Assembly: GCA_036381495.1 (NCBI GenBank)
Contig: DASVCS010000089.1
Coordinates: 1-63,872 of the forward strand
Direction: 5' to 3'
DNA from: DASVCS01 sp036381495
GTDB lineage: Bacteria; Gemmatimonadota; Gemmatimonadetes; Longimicrobiales; RSA9
Length of the DNA: 63,872 bases
Below, in pieces: positions 36,294 to 45,074 of this stretch. The translations under genes and the position numbers were made by a program. Each line of letters begins with the position of its first letter. The stretch's first letter is position 1. The notes under the pieces were generated by a model. It did no database searches. It saw only the letters and a list, made by a program, of their open reading frames with translations, and was not told the DNA's origin.

Positions 36294-36394
36294 GCTCTAG
36301 CGCGGTTCAGCCGCGGGTCCGGAGCCGCACCGCCGCTCGCCGGGCTCGATTCGCGGGCGCCTACGACTCCGAAGTGACGCGGCAATCGCTCCAG
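36294..36394 (-). repeat. Dispersed repeat family B, copy B2
   Basis: About 100 bp, inverted relative to B3 and B4. Its minus strand reads GTCACTTCGGAGTCGTAGGC and then GCGGCTCCGGACCCGCGGCT, aligning with B4. Ends carry CTCTAG and CGCTCCA. Adjacent to the frameshifted remnant. Confidence 0.75.
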
Positions 36395-36645
36395 AAGCCA
36401 CACGTCCCTACCCTTGCATCCCATCCACCATCGATTATGATCGCTGCTCACACCCGTGCCGGGTGCAGCCGGGCGGCCGGTGCCGAGGGGCGGCCGGGAC
36501 GCCGGGAGATGCGAGCACGGGCGCTTCAGGCGCTTTCAGGACACGGGACGAGGTCGTGACGCAGGGAAGCCACGAGCCGATCCGGCGCGGTTGCCGTTCG
36601 TGCGCCGGATCGTGTCGCTGAACCAGGCCGGCGCGGGCCGCCGCG
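36395..36645. other. Intergenic region upstream of the CPBP protease gene
   Basis: About 250 bp after repeat B2. AT-richer ATCGATTATGATCG near 36432 could be a promoter region; no gene recognised. Confidence 0.4.
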
Positions 36646-37794
36646 GTGACGAGCAGATCGAAGGGGTTGCGGATCGCCGCCGTCGCGCTTGCCGCGGCGG
36701 CGGTGTGGTTCTGGGCGGATGCGTTGGCCTGGCCGGCGCGTGTCCTCGTCGTCGTGCTGATCGTGCTCCTGCCGCCGCTGGCCGCGGGGGAGGCGACGCG
36801 GGCGGAACTCGGGATGCCGTCCGTGCCGCGACTCCGGGTCTACCTGACCTCCGCGGTGGTGCTCGCCGTGCTGGCGGCGCTGGCGCTGGTGGCGGGACTC
36901 CTCGGCGGGCTCGGCGTCCGCGGGCTCGGGCTGGCGCCGCTCGCACTGTCCGCTCTCCTGCGCTGGACGGCGGCGCTGCTCGCCGTCATGCTCCTCCTCG
37001 TCTGGCTGTGGCGGAAGGCCGGCGCCCGCGAGAGCCCGACCCTCCGCCAGCTCCTCCCTCGCACGACCGGCGAGCGCCTCGGCTTCCTCATCCTCGCTCT
37101 CGCCGCCGGCGCGGGCGAGGAGCTGGTCTTCAGGGGATTCCTGCCGGCCGCACTCGTCATGGCCGGCGCTCCGACCGCACTCGCGGTGGGCGTCGCCGCC
37201 ATCGTCTTCGGCCTGCTCCACGCGTACCAGCGGCGCGCGGGGATGCTCCGCGCGACCATCCTCGGCCTCCTCCTGACCGTGCCGCTCCTCGCCACGGGGA
37301 GCCTGTTCCCTTCCATAGCCGCGCACGTCCTCTACGACGCGGTCGCCGGCATGTGGATGGGGCGCCGGGGGCGCCCCGGGCTGGGGCTAGGGCTGGGGCT
37401 GGGGCTGGGGCGTGCCCGGGAGGGGGTGCGGTGGTGGGGAGGACGGCCCGGGGGGGACTGGGAGCTGGATGGGAACGGCCGGGAACGGGAGCGGGAGCGG
37501 GAACGTCTACGTTTACGGAATCGGCGCCTCTGCGGCGCCGACGGGAGCGGGAGCGGAAACGTTCGCGGGATCGGGATCGCGGGGCAGCGATCACGCGCAC
37601 GCGCACCCGCTCGCGCTCGCGCACGGCACAGACACTCCCGCGCTCCTTGCGGCGCCCGGGTCTTCGGTGTACGTTCGGTCCCATGGAGCAGCCGCTGCTG
37701 TTTCCGAGTCTCGAGGCGGCGGTGCCGGCCGAGTCGTTGCTCGAGTTCCGGAGCGATGTCGAGTTCCGGGAGCTGGCGTCGCGGCGGGCGCTGA
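36646..37794 (+). CDS. CPBP-family intramembrane protease with repeat-derived C-terminus
   Basis: A polytopic membrane protein of the CAAX protease / bacteriocin-processing (CPBP) family. Motifs: EELVFRGF (EExxxR, about residue 165-172), FGLLHAY (motif 2 His, about 189) and HVLYDAV (motif 3, about 230). About eight membrane segments in residues 5-240. The family homology ends at AGMWMGRR (about residue 240); the frame then runs through repeat A4 for about 140 further codons, overlapping the next gene by 112 nt. The extension is low-complexity (GLGLGLG, RERERER). GTG 36646 is the apparent start. Confidence 0.75.
   Translation: MTSRSKGLRIAAVALAAAAVWFWADALAWPARVLVVVLIVLLPPLAAGEATRAELGMPSVPRLRVYLTSAVVLAVLAALALVAGLLGGLGVRGLGLAPLALSALLRWTAALLAVMLLLVWLWRKAGARESPTLRQLLPRTTGERLGFLILALAAGAGEELVFRGFLPAALVMAGAPTALAVGVAAIVFGLLHAYQRRAGMLRATILGLLLTVPLLATGSLFPSIAAHVLYDAVAGMWMGRRGRPGLGLGLGLGLGRAREGVRWWGGRPGGDWELDGNGRERERERERLRLRNRRLCGADGSGSGNVRGIGIAGQRSRARAPARARARHRHSRAPCGARVFGVRSVPWSSRCCFRVSRRRCRPSRCSSSGAMSSSGSWRRGGR
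37359..37640 (+). repeat. Dispersed repeat family A, copy A4
   Basis: Starts with hairpin GGGGCGCC-GGG-GGCGCCCC (37359-37377), then GGGCTGGGGCTAGGGCTGGG, GGAGGACGGCCCGGG, GGGAACGGGAGCGGGAGCGG, CGTCTACGTTTACGGAATCG, a GGCGCC hairpin, AACGTTCGCGGGATCGGGAT and the CACGCGCACGCGCACCC end. Here it is read in frame as the tail of the CPBP protein. Followed closely by the radical SAM gene. Confidence 0.85.
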
Positions 37795-38654
37795 ACCGCT
37801 ACCGCGGCGGCCGGATGCCGTTCACGTACACGCTGAACCCGTACCGCGGGTGCGAGTTCGGGTGCGGCTACTGCTATGCGCGCTACACGCACGAGTACCT
37901 GGGGCGGGAGCGGCAGGAGGCGTGGGAGCGCGAGATCCTGGTGAAGACGGAGCTCGCGCAGGCGTTGCGCGCGGAGTTGCGGCCGGGTTTGCTGTGTGGA
38001 CAGGAGATCGCGATCGGCACGGCCACGGATCCGTATCAGCCGGCAGAGCGGCGCTACGGCGTGACGCGTTCGGTGCTCGAAGAGCTGGCCCGTCACCGGG
38101 GGCTCAGCGTCTCGATCACGACGAAGTCGCCGCTGGTGGTCCGGGACCTCGACGTGCTCCGGACACTGGATGAGCGGGGCGAGCTGTCGATTCAGGTCTC
38201 GCTGATCTCGTTGGACCGGCATCTGCTCCGGCGTCTCGAGCCGCGCGCGCCGACGCCGGAACGGCGGCTCTGGGCGATCGAGCGGCTGGCGGCGGCGGGG
38301 CTGCGCGTCGGGCTGTTCCTGATGCCGATCCTACCGGCGATCGTGGACCGGCCGGCGGCGCTCGACGCGCTGGTCCGCCGGGCCGCCGAGGCCGGGGCGC
38401 GTTTCGTGGTGCCGGACACGCTCTTCCTTCGCTCCTCGGCGCGGCGGAGCTTCCTGCCGATTGTCGAGCGGGACTTCCCCGATCACGCGGACCGGTACCA
38501 CCGGTGGTACCACCGCTCCGCGTACGCGCCGGCGGAATACCGGCAGCGGGTGAGGCGGCTGGTCCGGCGGCTCGCGCGGAAGTACGGGTTGGGCGGCGGC
38601 CGCACGCGCGCGGAGGGCGACGCCGGCGGTGGACAGCTCGCGCTGCCGCTGTGA
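37683..38654 (+). CDS. Radical SAM protein (SplB-like)
   Basis: A 323-residue radical SAM enzyme. The cluster-binding CxxxCxxC is CEFGCGYC (about residue 57-64) preceded by YTLNPYRG, and TATDPYQPAERRYGVTR (about 118-134) is typical of the SplB-related / DUF-type radical SAM group that includes spore photoproduct lyase relatives. These generate a deoxyadenosyl radical; a DNA-repair-type role is suggested but the substrate is unknown. ATG 37683 sits within the end of the CPBP reading frame. Confidence 0.85.
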   Translation: MEQPLLFPSLEAAVPAESLLEFRSDVEFRELASRRALNRYRGGRMPFTYTLNPYRGCEFGCGYCYARYTHEYLGRERQEAWEREILVKTELAQALRAELRPGLLCGQEIAIGTATDPYQPAERRYGVTRSVLEELARHRGLSVSITTKSPLVVRDLDVLRTLDERGELSIQVSLISLDRHLLRRLEPRAPTPERRLWAIERLAAAGLRVGLFLMPILPAIVDRPAALDALVRRAAEAGARFVVPDTLFLRSSARRSFLPIVERDFPDHADRYHRWYHRSAYAPAEYRQRVRRLVRRLARKYGLGGGRTRAEGDAGGGQLALPL

Positions 38655-38718
38655 GTCGAGCGGCGGGTGCGCGTGCGCGCCGCTGCTGCGCTTCACGGCG
38701 ATCCGCCGCATTGACGGC

Positions 38719-38814
38719 TAGAGCATTTCCTCCGCCGGTTCGGAGTTGCGTGTCCGCCCGCTACGGACCTGCGGCCGAAGTGCGCGACTCCGAACTGATG
38801 CGACAGCCGCTCTA
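38719..38814 (+). repeat. Dispersed repeat family C, copy C2
   Basis: A 96-bp element with TAGAGC/GCTCTA ends, CCGGTTCGGAGTTGCG and CGCGACTCCGAACTGATGCG blocks, near-identical in plan to C1. Paired with a family B element 53 bp downstream, the same order as C3/B1 in reverse at 11.4-11.58 kb. Confidence 0.85.
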
Positions 38815-38866
38815 AACGCTCGCCCCCGGCAGTCCTTCACCGCCGCTTCCGTTTCCGGGTGTTCGG

Positions 38867-38960
38867 GAGCGGTTGTCGTGTCACTTCAGGGTCGTACGTG
38901 TCCACGAACCGAGCGCAGCGAGCGGCCGCGCGGCTCCGAACCCACGGGTGAACCGCTCCA
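38867..38960 (+). repeat. Dispersed repeat family B, copy B3
   Basis: Shares GTCACTTCAGGGTCGTACG, CGAGCG and GCGCGGCTCCGAACCC with copies B1, B2 and B4; ends in GGTGAACCGCTCCA. Confidence 0.75.
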
Positions 38961-38993
38961 GCCGCACCCATGGCGGCGCCCGCCGCGCCGCGC

Positions 38994-39209
38994 TCACCCC
39001 GCCAGCGTCGCGCCGAAGCCGGCTTCCTCGACCACCCGAATCAGTCGGTCCACGGTGACCTCGTCGTCATCGCAGTCCACCTCGGCGCAGCGCTCCTCGT
39101 GGTTCGCGACGGCGCCGTAGACGCCGGGCTCGGCGCGGAGCGCGCGCTCGACGCGGGCCTCGTCATCGGCATCCTTCATCCCATCGACGCAGAGCAGGAC
39201 CGTAGGCAT
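38994..39209 (-). CDS. HMA-like ferredoxin-fold protein lacking the metal-binding cysteines
   Basis: A 71-residue protein with the heavy-metal-associated domain length and pattern: VDGM at the start of helix 1, then ARVERALRAEPGVYGAV and EVTVDRLIRVVEEAGFGA. The CxxC that binds copper or mercury in HMA proteins is replaced by KDADDE, so it cannot coordinate metal in the usual way. Two other Cys are elsewhere. Could be a regulatory or structural relic. Confidence 0.75.
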   Translation of the reverse strand: MPTVLLCVDGMKDADDEARVERALRAEPGVYGAVANHEERCAEVDCDDDEVTVDRLIRVVEEAGFGATLAG

Positions 39210-39363
39210 GGCACGATCGACCTGCGTTTACGGTGGAACTGGCCGGTCGGGCCGGCTGCCCGCCCCGGCGAGGCGTGCCAACCTCATGCACGGAAGCCGC
39301 CGGCCGACGCGGAAGCCCCGCCGGGGCAAGCGGCGGACCGGGTGTGCGCGGCGCTGCGTCCGT

Positions 39364-40377
39364 TCACTCGGCTCCCGTCGGCGCGCCGGTGACGCCGAGG
39401 TAGATGTAACCGTCCACAAGGTCACGGAGCCGGTAGTCGTCGGGCCGGAGCGTGAGCCCGAGGCCCGGCGCGCCGACCTCGAGGATCGGGCGATGCAGGA
39501 AATCGAAGCGGTCGTCGACCCGCAGGGCGAACGGCGCCGTGATCTCCGGCAGGTTCCGTCGCAGCAGCTCGGCGACGCGCGTCGAGCGGAACGCGGCGAC
39601 GGCGGTGTACGCCGCAGAACCGCCCGCGCCATCGGTCAGGATCGAGAACACCTCGCCCGGATGCCGGCTGCGCAGCCGCGCCCCGAGCCAGGTCACGGCG
39701 CGCGGCGCGCCACCGCCCACGCTCAGCTCCGCACCGCCCATCTTCAAGGCATGATAGCCACCCACGAAGACGAGCGCACGCGCCCCCGGATCGCCACGCA
39801 GCACCTGACGCTCGATGCGCTCGGCCATGTACGTGTCCCGGCGCGCGAAGAGCGCGGCCGCCGCCGCCGGCGGGAGCGCACGCTCCGGCGGCCAACCGGG
39901 GAGATCGGCGGCGAGGATCCGGATCCGCCGGCCCGGCGCGAACCCATGGTTCAGCCGCCAGACCCGGCGATAGATCTCGAGGAACTCGCGCGGCGCACCG
40001 CCGGCACCCAGTGTCCGCGGGTGCAGCAACAGTGGCGTCACGTCCTCCTGCGCGCCCGCCAGGTACGCATCGATCACCGGCTGCAACGCCGCGTCCACTT
40101 CCAGCACGACGACATCGAGCCCCGGCCCGCGCGCCAGCGCCTCGATCGCATCGGCCGCCAACCGCTTCGGCGCCGCCGCCGCGTGGACATCTCCCAGGAC
40201 CACCACCCGGCGCGCGCGCCCGGCGGCCACGACGAGGTCGAGCGGCGCGAGCCGCCCGGTCCGCGCGTAGTCGATCAGCCCCGCGACGCCTGCGGGATCG
40301 GCGTGCACTCGCAGCAGCATTGCGCCGGCCATGATGAGCAGCAGCGCAGCCAGCGTCGCCAGTTTCCCGGGTGTCAT
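39364..40377 (-). CDS. ChaN/TIKI-like hydrolase domain, membrane-anchored
   Basis: A 337-residue protein with one N-terminal membrane anchor (LATLAALLLIMAGAMLL), so mostly extracytoplasmic. The first domain strand VVVLGDVHAAAAPKRLAADA (about residue 45-64) and DVVVLEVDA resemble the ChaN / TraB / TIKI superfamily of iron-regulated lipoproteins and putative metallo-hydrolases. VFVGGYHALKMG (about 205) would be its C-terminal His motif. Assignment is by pattern only. ATG 40377 chosen because the membrane anchor follows; the upstream frame is unlike protein. Confidence 0.55.
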   Translation of the reverse strand: MTPGKLATLAALLLIMAGAMLLRVHADPAGVAGLIDYARTGRLAPLDLVVAAGRARRVVVLGDVHAAAAPKRLAADAIEALARGPGLDVVVLEVDAALQPVIDAYLAGAQEDVTPLLLHPRTLGAGGAPREFLEIYRRVWRLNHGFAPGRRIRILAADLPGWPPERALPPAAAAALFARRDTYMAERIERQVLRGDPGARALVFVGGYHALKMGGAELSVGGGAPRAVTWLGARLRSRHPGEVFSILTDGAGGSAAYTAVAAFRSTRVAELLRRNLPEITAPFALRVDDRFDFLHRPILEVGAPGLGLTLRPDDYRLRDLVDGYIYLGVTGAPTGAE

Positions 40378-40583
40378 CCTGAACTGGACCCGGCGCAGAC
40401 GCCGGCGCGCGCGGCGGCGATTCGGTCGTGCGGAACGGCGCAATCTTGCCTCCGACTTCGGCAGCGGCGCATTCGTGCGGTACAGTACATGCAAACGGGG
40501 GACCGGCGGCACGCGTCGACACGTGCGCGCGCCGTCGCGACCATTGCGATCCAACCGCGGCAACTCGTCACCGGGACCGGGTC

Positions 40584-41522
40584 ATGATGGGCATCCTGCA
40601 GACCGCCGCCATGTTGCAGGCCGTGGCGGCCGACACCGGTGGGACCGCGATCGGCGCGGTCCGCGACAAAGCGGCGGAGCTGACGTCGCTGATCTCGCTC
40701 TCCGACCTGGTTCTGGTCGTCCTCATCCTCGTGGGCACGCACTATCTCATCGCGCTGATCTCGCTGTCGGCGCGGCTCACGACGGCGCGTCTGCCGCGGC
40801 AGCGGCTGGTCCTGATGCAGTTCCTGCCGGTGCTGAGTATTTCGTTGTGGCTTCTCAGTTTCTACGTCATCGTGGTGGGGGTTTTCAGTCCATCGCGGGA
40901 GTCGTTGATCGCGTTCGCGGCGACGGCGGGGATCGGATTGGGGTTCGCGGCGCAGGATGTGTTGAAGAACATCTTCGGCGGGATCGTGATCGTGATCGAT
41001 CGTCCGTTCCAGGTGGGCGATCTCGTGGATGTGGCGGAGTACCACGGCGAGGTGGTGAGCATCGGGCTGAGGGCGACGCGGTTGCGGACACGGCACGGCG
41101 CGGTGGTCTCGGTGCCGAACTCGCAGATGGTGAGTCAGCCGGTGAGCAACGCGAACGACGGCGCGCTGCACTGCATGGTGCGGATCGATTTGCGGCTCCC
41201 GGCGCTGGTGGACGAGGTGCGGGTGCGGGAGCTGTGCTACGAGGCGGCGGCGACGTCGCCGTACGTGTATCCGGCGGAGCCGATCGAGGTGCGCATCGAG
41301 GACGAGTTCCGGGAGACGTTCCTGACGCGGGTGCAGATCCGGGCGCACGTCTACGACCATCGGCTGGAAGTGGCGTTCATCTCGGACGTGACGGAGCGCG
41401 CGAAGCGGGCGTTCCGGGAGGCGGGTCTGCTGCCGCCCGAGATGGCGCTGGGACTGGACGAGGACGAAGCGCGCAAGTTCTTCGTCCCTGGTGATGCGCT
41501 GAGCCGTGGAGGTCCGGCATGA
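40584..41522 (+). CDS. Mechanosensitive ion channel, MscS family
   Basis: A 312-residue channel. Three hydrophobic segments (about 40-62, 75-100 and 106-140), the last being the pore helix with AATAGIGLGFAAQDVLKNIF and the family GGIVIVIDRPFQVGD. The beta domain follows with RATRLRTRHGAVVSVPNSQM. It should open under membrane tension or by partner action. Its end overlaps the start of the 1024-residue ATPase gene by 4 nt (ATGA), so the pair is translationally coupled. Two ATGs in tandem (40584, 40587) are possible starts. Confidence 0.92.
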   Translation: MMGILQTAAMLQAVAADTGGTAIGAVRDKAAELTSLISLSDLVLVVLILVGTHYLIALISLSARLTTARLPRQRLVLMQFLPVLSISLWLLSFYVIVVGVFSPSRESLIAFAATAGIGLGFAAQDVLKNIFGGIVIVIDRPFQVGDLVDVAEYHGEVVSIGLRATRLRTRHGAVVSVPNSQMVSQPVSNANDGALHCMVRIDLRLPALVDEVRVRELCYEAAATSPYVYPAEPIEVRIEDEFRETFLTRVQIRAHVYDHRLEVAFISDVTERAKRAFREAGLLPPEMALGLDEDEARKFFVPGDALSRGGPA

Positions 41523-44500
41523 GCCACGCGGTCGCGGATCCGTTCTCATCGGTCGCGGTCTTCGGCGACCTCGCCGATGGCTTCGAGGAGGTGCTGGGCT
41601 CGCTGCGGCGGCCGTTCGAGTCGGCGGTGGATGCGCATGCGGTGCGACTTCTCGAATGGATCGAGGCGGTGCACCGCGCGTCCGTGACGCGGCTGGCGTG
41701 GGTCGAAGCGGATGCCGCGGAGGTCGGTGCGGGCGATGACGACCGGTGGCGCGCGTTCGCCGCGACGGTCGAGGATGCGCGTCGCGCGTACGCGGAGGAA
41801 GTGGTCGAGGCGCTCGACGCGGGCGACGCGATGGCCGCGGGTGGACGGGGCGACGACATCGTGGCGCCGCTGCTCGTCGCCGTGGACGCCATGGGCGATG
41901 GGTTTCCGGGCTCGGTGCGCGTGCGCCAGGTCGAGGCGCGGTTCCGGCGTCAGCCGATGGACTCTCCACGGATCCGCGTGCTCAAGGCGGGGAAACGGTT
42001 GCTGCGGCCGCTCCGCAAGCGTTGGCTGCGGACGGTCCCGGTGGCCGATGTGGTGGCGTATCAGGCGTGCGTCTTCGAGGCGGAGTCCGCGGGCGCGTTC
42101 GCCGATCTGGCGCGGCTGCGGATCCGGGCGGCGACGGCGATCTACCGGATCTTCCGCGCGACTTCCGACGCGCTCGAAGCCGCGCGCACTACGGCGCTGG
42201 ATGCGGCGCCCGCCGAGCGCGGCGACGCACTGGCGAGCATGCTGAAGGCGCGGCAGGACGAGCTCGAAGAGAGTACGCACGTGCTGCGGGAGGAGATCCG
42301 GGGCGATGCGGACCGGATCCGCGCGACGCTGGCGACGGCGACGCGGTCGGCGCGGGCGTCGCTCGAAGCCACACTCGAAACCATCGGCACCATCGAGCGG
42401 CGGTCCCGCACGGTCTCGCCCGCGCGGCGCGCCCGGTTCCGCGACCGCATCCGCGAGCGCGCACTCGACATTGCCGAGGGGTGGGAACGCTACGACGCGG
42501 GGCTGCTCGATTCGCTCCGGGCGGAGGCGGAGACCACGGCGGTCGCCGCGGCGGCGCGCGCGGCCGCGATCCGCGCGGCTGCCGTGGTGCGCGACTCGAT
42601 CGATGCGCGGCTACGCACTCCGATCCAGTCGCTGCGCGATGCGCTGAGCGGCGCGCAGGACCGCGCCGCCGAGCTGTTCGCCTCGGGCCGCGAACCGACC
42701 GAGGTCCTCCCCGAGCTGGATGGCATGATCCAGAAGGCGTTCTCGGCCGGGCGCGAACTCCTGGATGAACGGGCGAGCGCGTGGAAGGAGGTCTGGGCGC
42801 CGATCACCGCACTCCGCGAGGAGGTCGCCCGGCTCCCGTCGACAGTGGCCGAGTCCCGCGACCTGCGCCTCTTCTCGCTCGAGCGCCTGCCGGACGCGCC
42901 GGGCGATGTCGCCGCCCGCGAGGCGCCGCTCCGGCGCTTCGTGGCGGGTTCCTGCCAGGCGCGCGTCGGACGCGACATCGTGGCGCTGCTCCAGACCGCC
43001 GGCGCCGAGCTGGATGCGGCGCGCGCCGAGTTGCAGCGGCTCCGGCAGGCGGTGGCGTTCAACGTGGCCGCCGCGCTGCGCGGCGCCGGCCGCGAGGCCG
43101 ATCGCCCGACACCGGCGGCGGAGCTGGTTTCCGGCGTGCTCCAGCGCGCCGTCGGCCGGCTCGACGGGCTGCTCGAGGCGACCGTCACGCTCGAAGAGTC
43201 CGTCGCCTTCGGCGTCGCCCGGCTGGTCGATGATGCCATGGCCGAGATGGCCGCGACGGTGCGAGCGTGCAACGCCGCGGACATCCGGCAGATCGTGCTC
43301 GCGGAAGAGACGAAGGCGCGACTCGACTCGTCGCTCGCGACCGGGCGGCGGGCGACGGTCCGCGCACTCGCCGCGATCCGCGAGGCCGCGGGGAGTGGAG
43401 GGACCCGCGTTCGCGTCGCCTGGGACCGCGCGGCGGCACGACTCGGCATGGCGCCCATCGAGAAGAGCACGATCCTCTCCTCCCTCGATGCCGCCGAACT
43501 CGACGAGCGGATCACCGCGAACCTGCCACTGGTCTACCGCCAGCTCTTCGCGCTCGCGCCGCTCGAATGGGACGACTTCCTGGTCGGCCGCGAAGCCGAA
43601 CTCGAAAGGATCCGGCACGCCTTCGAGCGGTGGAAGGAGGGACACCCGACGTCGCTCGCGCTCTACGGCGAGAAGGGGAGCGGCAAGACGACGCTCCTCA
43701 ACGCCGCGTGGCGCACCGTCCTGGCCGGCTTCCCCGTCACACCCCTCGACCTGCGCGGGACACCGCGCACGGCGGACGCGCTCGTCGCGCGGCTGGCCGC
43801 CCTCCTCGGCGCCGTCGGCGCACGCTCCTTCGCCGACCTCGCCGCCCACGTACACCGCGATGAACGACGCATCGTCATCATCGAGGACGCGCACGGCCTC
43901 TTCCTGCGCACTGTCGGCGGCTTCGCCCTGCTCCGCGAACTGCTGGCCCTCATTGCCGCCACCAACCGCCAGATCTTCTGGGTCGTCACCATGGAGGAAC
44001 ACGCGTGGCGCTACCTGCACCGCGTCCTCGCGATCCAGGACCACTTCACCTTCGAGATCGACACCACGAACCTGCCGCCGGACCTGCTCCAGACGGCGAT
44101 CCTCCAGCGCCACCACGTGAGCGGCTTCGCGATCCGCTTCGAGCCCGACGAGCGCCTGCGCGGCAGTCGCCGCTACCGCCGCCTCACCGGCGAGCGCGCG
44201 CGCCAGGAGGAGACGCAACGCGTTTTCTTCGAACAACTCGCGCGCATCGCCGAGGGGAACGTCTTCCTCGCGCTCTACCACTGGCTCCGGTCGATCGCCG
44301 CCGTCGAAGAACACACGCTCGTCTTCCGCGCGCCCCGCCTCATCGACACGAGCTTCCTCGAACGGCTCCCGCTCGACACGCTCCACACGATTGCCGCCGC
44401 GATCCAGCACGGCGGCCTCACCGTGGACGACCACGCCGCCGTGTTCCAGAGGCCGCCGCTCGACAGCCGGCTCCTCCTCTCCGCACTCGCCGACGGCCAC

Positions 44501-44593
44501 CTGCTCGTCCCCGACGCCGACGGCCGCTACACCGTCAACAAGGTGTTGTACCGGCCGTTCGTGCGGCTGCTCAAGGCGAAGAACGTGTTTTGA
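41519..44593 (+). CDS. 1024-residue coiled-coil P-loop ATPase coupled to an MscS channel
   Basis: The first 670 residues are Ala/Arg/Glu-rich long helices with no membrane segment, predicted coiled coil. The C-terminal part has a P-loop NTPase module: Walker A GEKGSGKT (717-724), Walker B IVIIED (785-790) and a sensor-like FWVVTMEEHAWRY (about 820-832), resembling AAA/STAND-type ATPases. The last 180 residues are helical. No characterised family recognised as a whole. Starts inside the MscS gene. A likely job is ATP-driven gating or scaffolding of that channel, but this is inference. Confidence 0.8.
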   Translation: MSHAVADPFSSVAVFGDLADGFEEVLGSLRRPFESAVDAHAVRLLEWIEAVHRASVTRLAWVEADAAEVGAGDDDRWRAFAATVEDARRAYAEEVVEALDAGDAMAAGGRGDDIVAPLLVAVDAMGDGFPGSVRVRQVEARFRRQPMDSPRIRVLKAGKRLLRPLRKRWLRTVPVADVVAYQACVFEAESAGAFADLARLRIRAATAIYRIFRATSDALEAARTTALDAAPAERGDALASMLKARQDELEESTHVLREEIRGDADRIRATLATATRSARASLEATLETIGTIERRSRTVSPARRARFRDRIRERALDIAEGWERYDAGLLDSLRAEAETTAVAAAARAAAIRAAAVVRDSIDARLRTPIQSLRDALSGAQDRAAELFASGREPTEVLPELDGMIQKAFSAGRELLDERASAWKEVWAPITALREEVARLPSTVAESRDLRLFSLERLPDAPGDVAAREAPLRRFVAGSCQARVGRDIVALLQTAGAELDAARAELQRLRQAVAFNVAAALRGAGREADRPTPAAELVSGVLQRAVGRLDGLLEATVTLEESVAFGVARLVDDAMAEMAATVRACNAADIRQIVLAEETKARLDSSLATGRRATVRALAAIREAAGSGGTRVRVAWDRAAARLGMAPIEKSTILSSLDAAELDERITANLPLVYRQLFALAPLEWDDFLVGREAELERIRHAFERWKEGHPTSLALYGEKGSGKTTLLNAAWRTVLAGFPVTPLDLRGTPRTADALVARLAALLGAVGARSFADLAAHVHRDERRIVIIEDAHGLFLRTVGGFALLRELLALIAATNRQIFWVVTMEEHAWRYLHRVLAIQDHFTFEIDTTNLPPDLLQTAILQRHHVSGFAIRFEPDERLRGSRRYRRLTGERARQEETQRVFFEQLARIAEGNVFLALYHWLRSIAAVEEHTLVFRAPRLIDTSFLERLPLDTLHTIAAAIQHGGLTVDDHAAVFQRPPLDSRLLLSALADGHLLVPDADGRYTVNKVLYRPFVRLLKAKNVF

Positions 44594-44595
44594 GG

Positions 44596-44822
44596 GGGCG
44601 CCCTTCGGGCGCCCGGGCTAGGGCTGGGGCTGGGGCTAGGGAGTGCCCGGGAGGCGGTGTGGTGGAGGGGAGGACGGCCCGGGGAGGGGCGGGAGCTGGA
44701 GGGGAACGGCCGGGAGCGGGAGCGGCGGCTGCGCCGCCTGGAGCGGGAACGTTTACGTTTACGGGATACGGGCCGCGCACCCGCACGCTGGCGCTCGCGC
44801 ACCCGCACGCGCACGACCACCT
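44596..44822 (+). repeat. Dispersed repeat family A, copy A5
   Basis: Starts 3 nt after the ATPase stop with perfect hairpin GGGCGCCC-TTC-GGGCGCCC (44596-44614), then GGGCTAGGGCTGGGGCTGGG, GGAGGACGGCCCGGG, GAACGGCCGGGAGCGGGAGC, GGCGGCTGCGCCGCC, CGTTTACGTTTACGGGATAC and the CACCCGCACGCGCACGACC end. Position and the hairpin suggest a terminator. Confidence 0.85.
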
Positions 44823-44829
44823 TGATCCG

Positions 44830-45074
44830 GCGCGGCATGGGGCGTCGCTTCGACCCCATGGACTCGCCGGGCCGCTCGCGTTATCTTAGCGGGATCCCGG
44901 AACCCGAAACGACGGTCTTGAACGGTGACGCGGCCGTGTGGTCGCGTCTTACCGGGCTTCTCTCCCCCGGCGCTGGACCGGCGCCGTTCCCGTGGTGGCC
45001 CTTTGTCATCGCAGGCTGGCATCCGTGTGTCGTCGTTGCCGGCCGGCGGTACAACCCGAAAGGGAGGGAATGCC
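44830..45074. other. Upstream region of the polytopic membrane protein gene
   Basis: About 245 bp between repeat A5 and the next gene. GCGTTATCTTAGC near 44880 is AT-richer and may be part of a promoter. No other feature recognised. Confidence 0.4.

Larger units (their letters stand above)
38655..38993. other. Intergenic region holding a C-B repeat pair
   Basis: About 340 bp between the radical SAM gene and the HMA-like gene. Contains repeat C2 and repeat B3 and no gene. Confidence 0.6.

Noticed and set aside
42611..44500. A 629-codon frame antisense to the large ATPase
   Set aside because: Shadow of the ATPase codon pattern with no domain motif; the plus-strand frame has Walker A and B.
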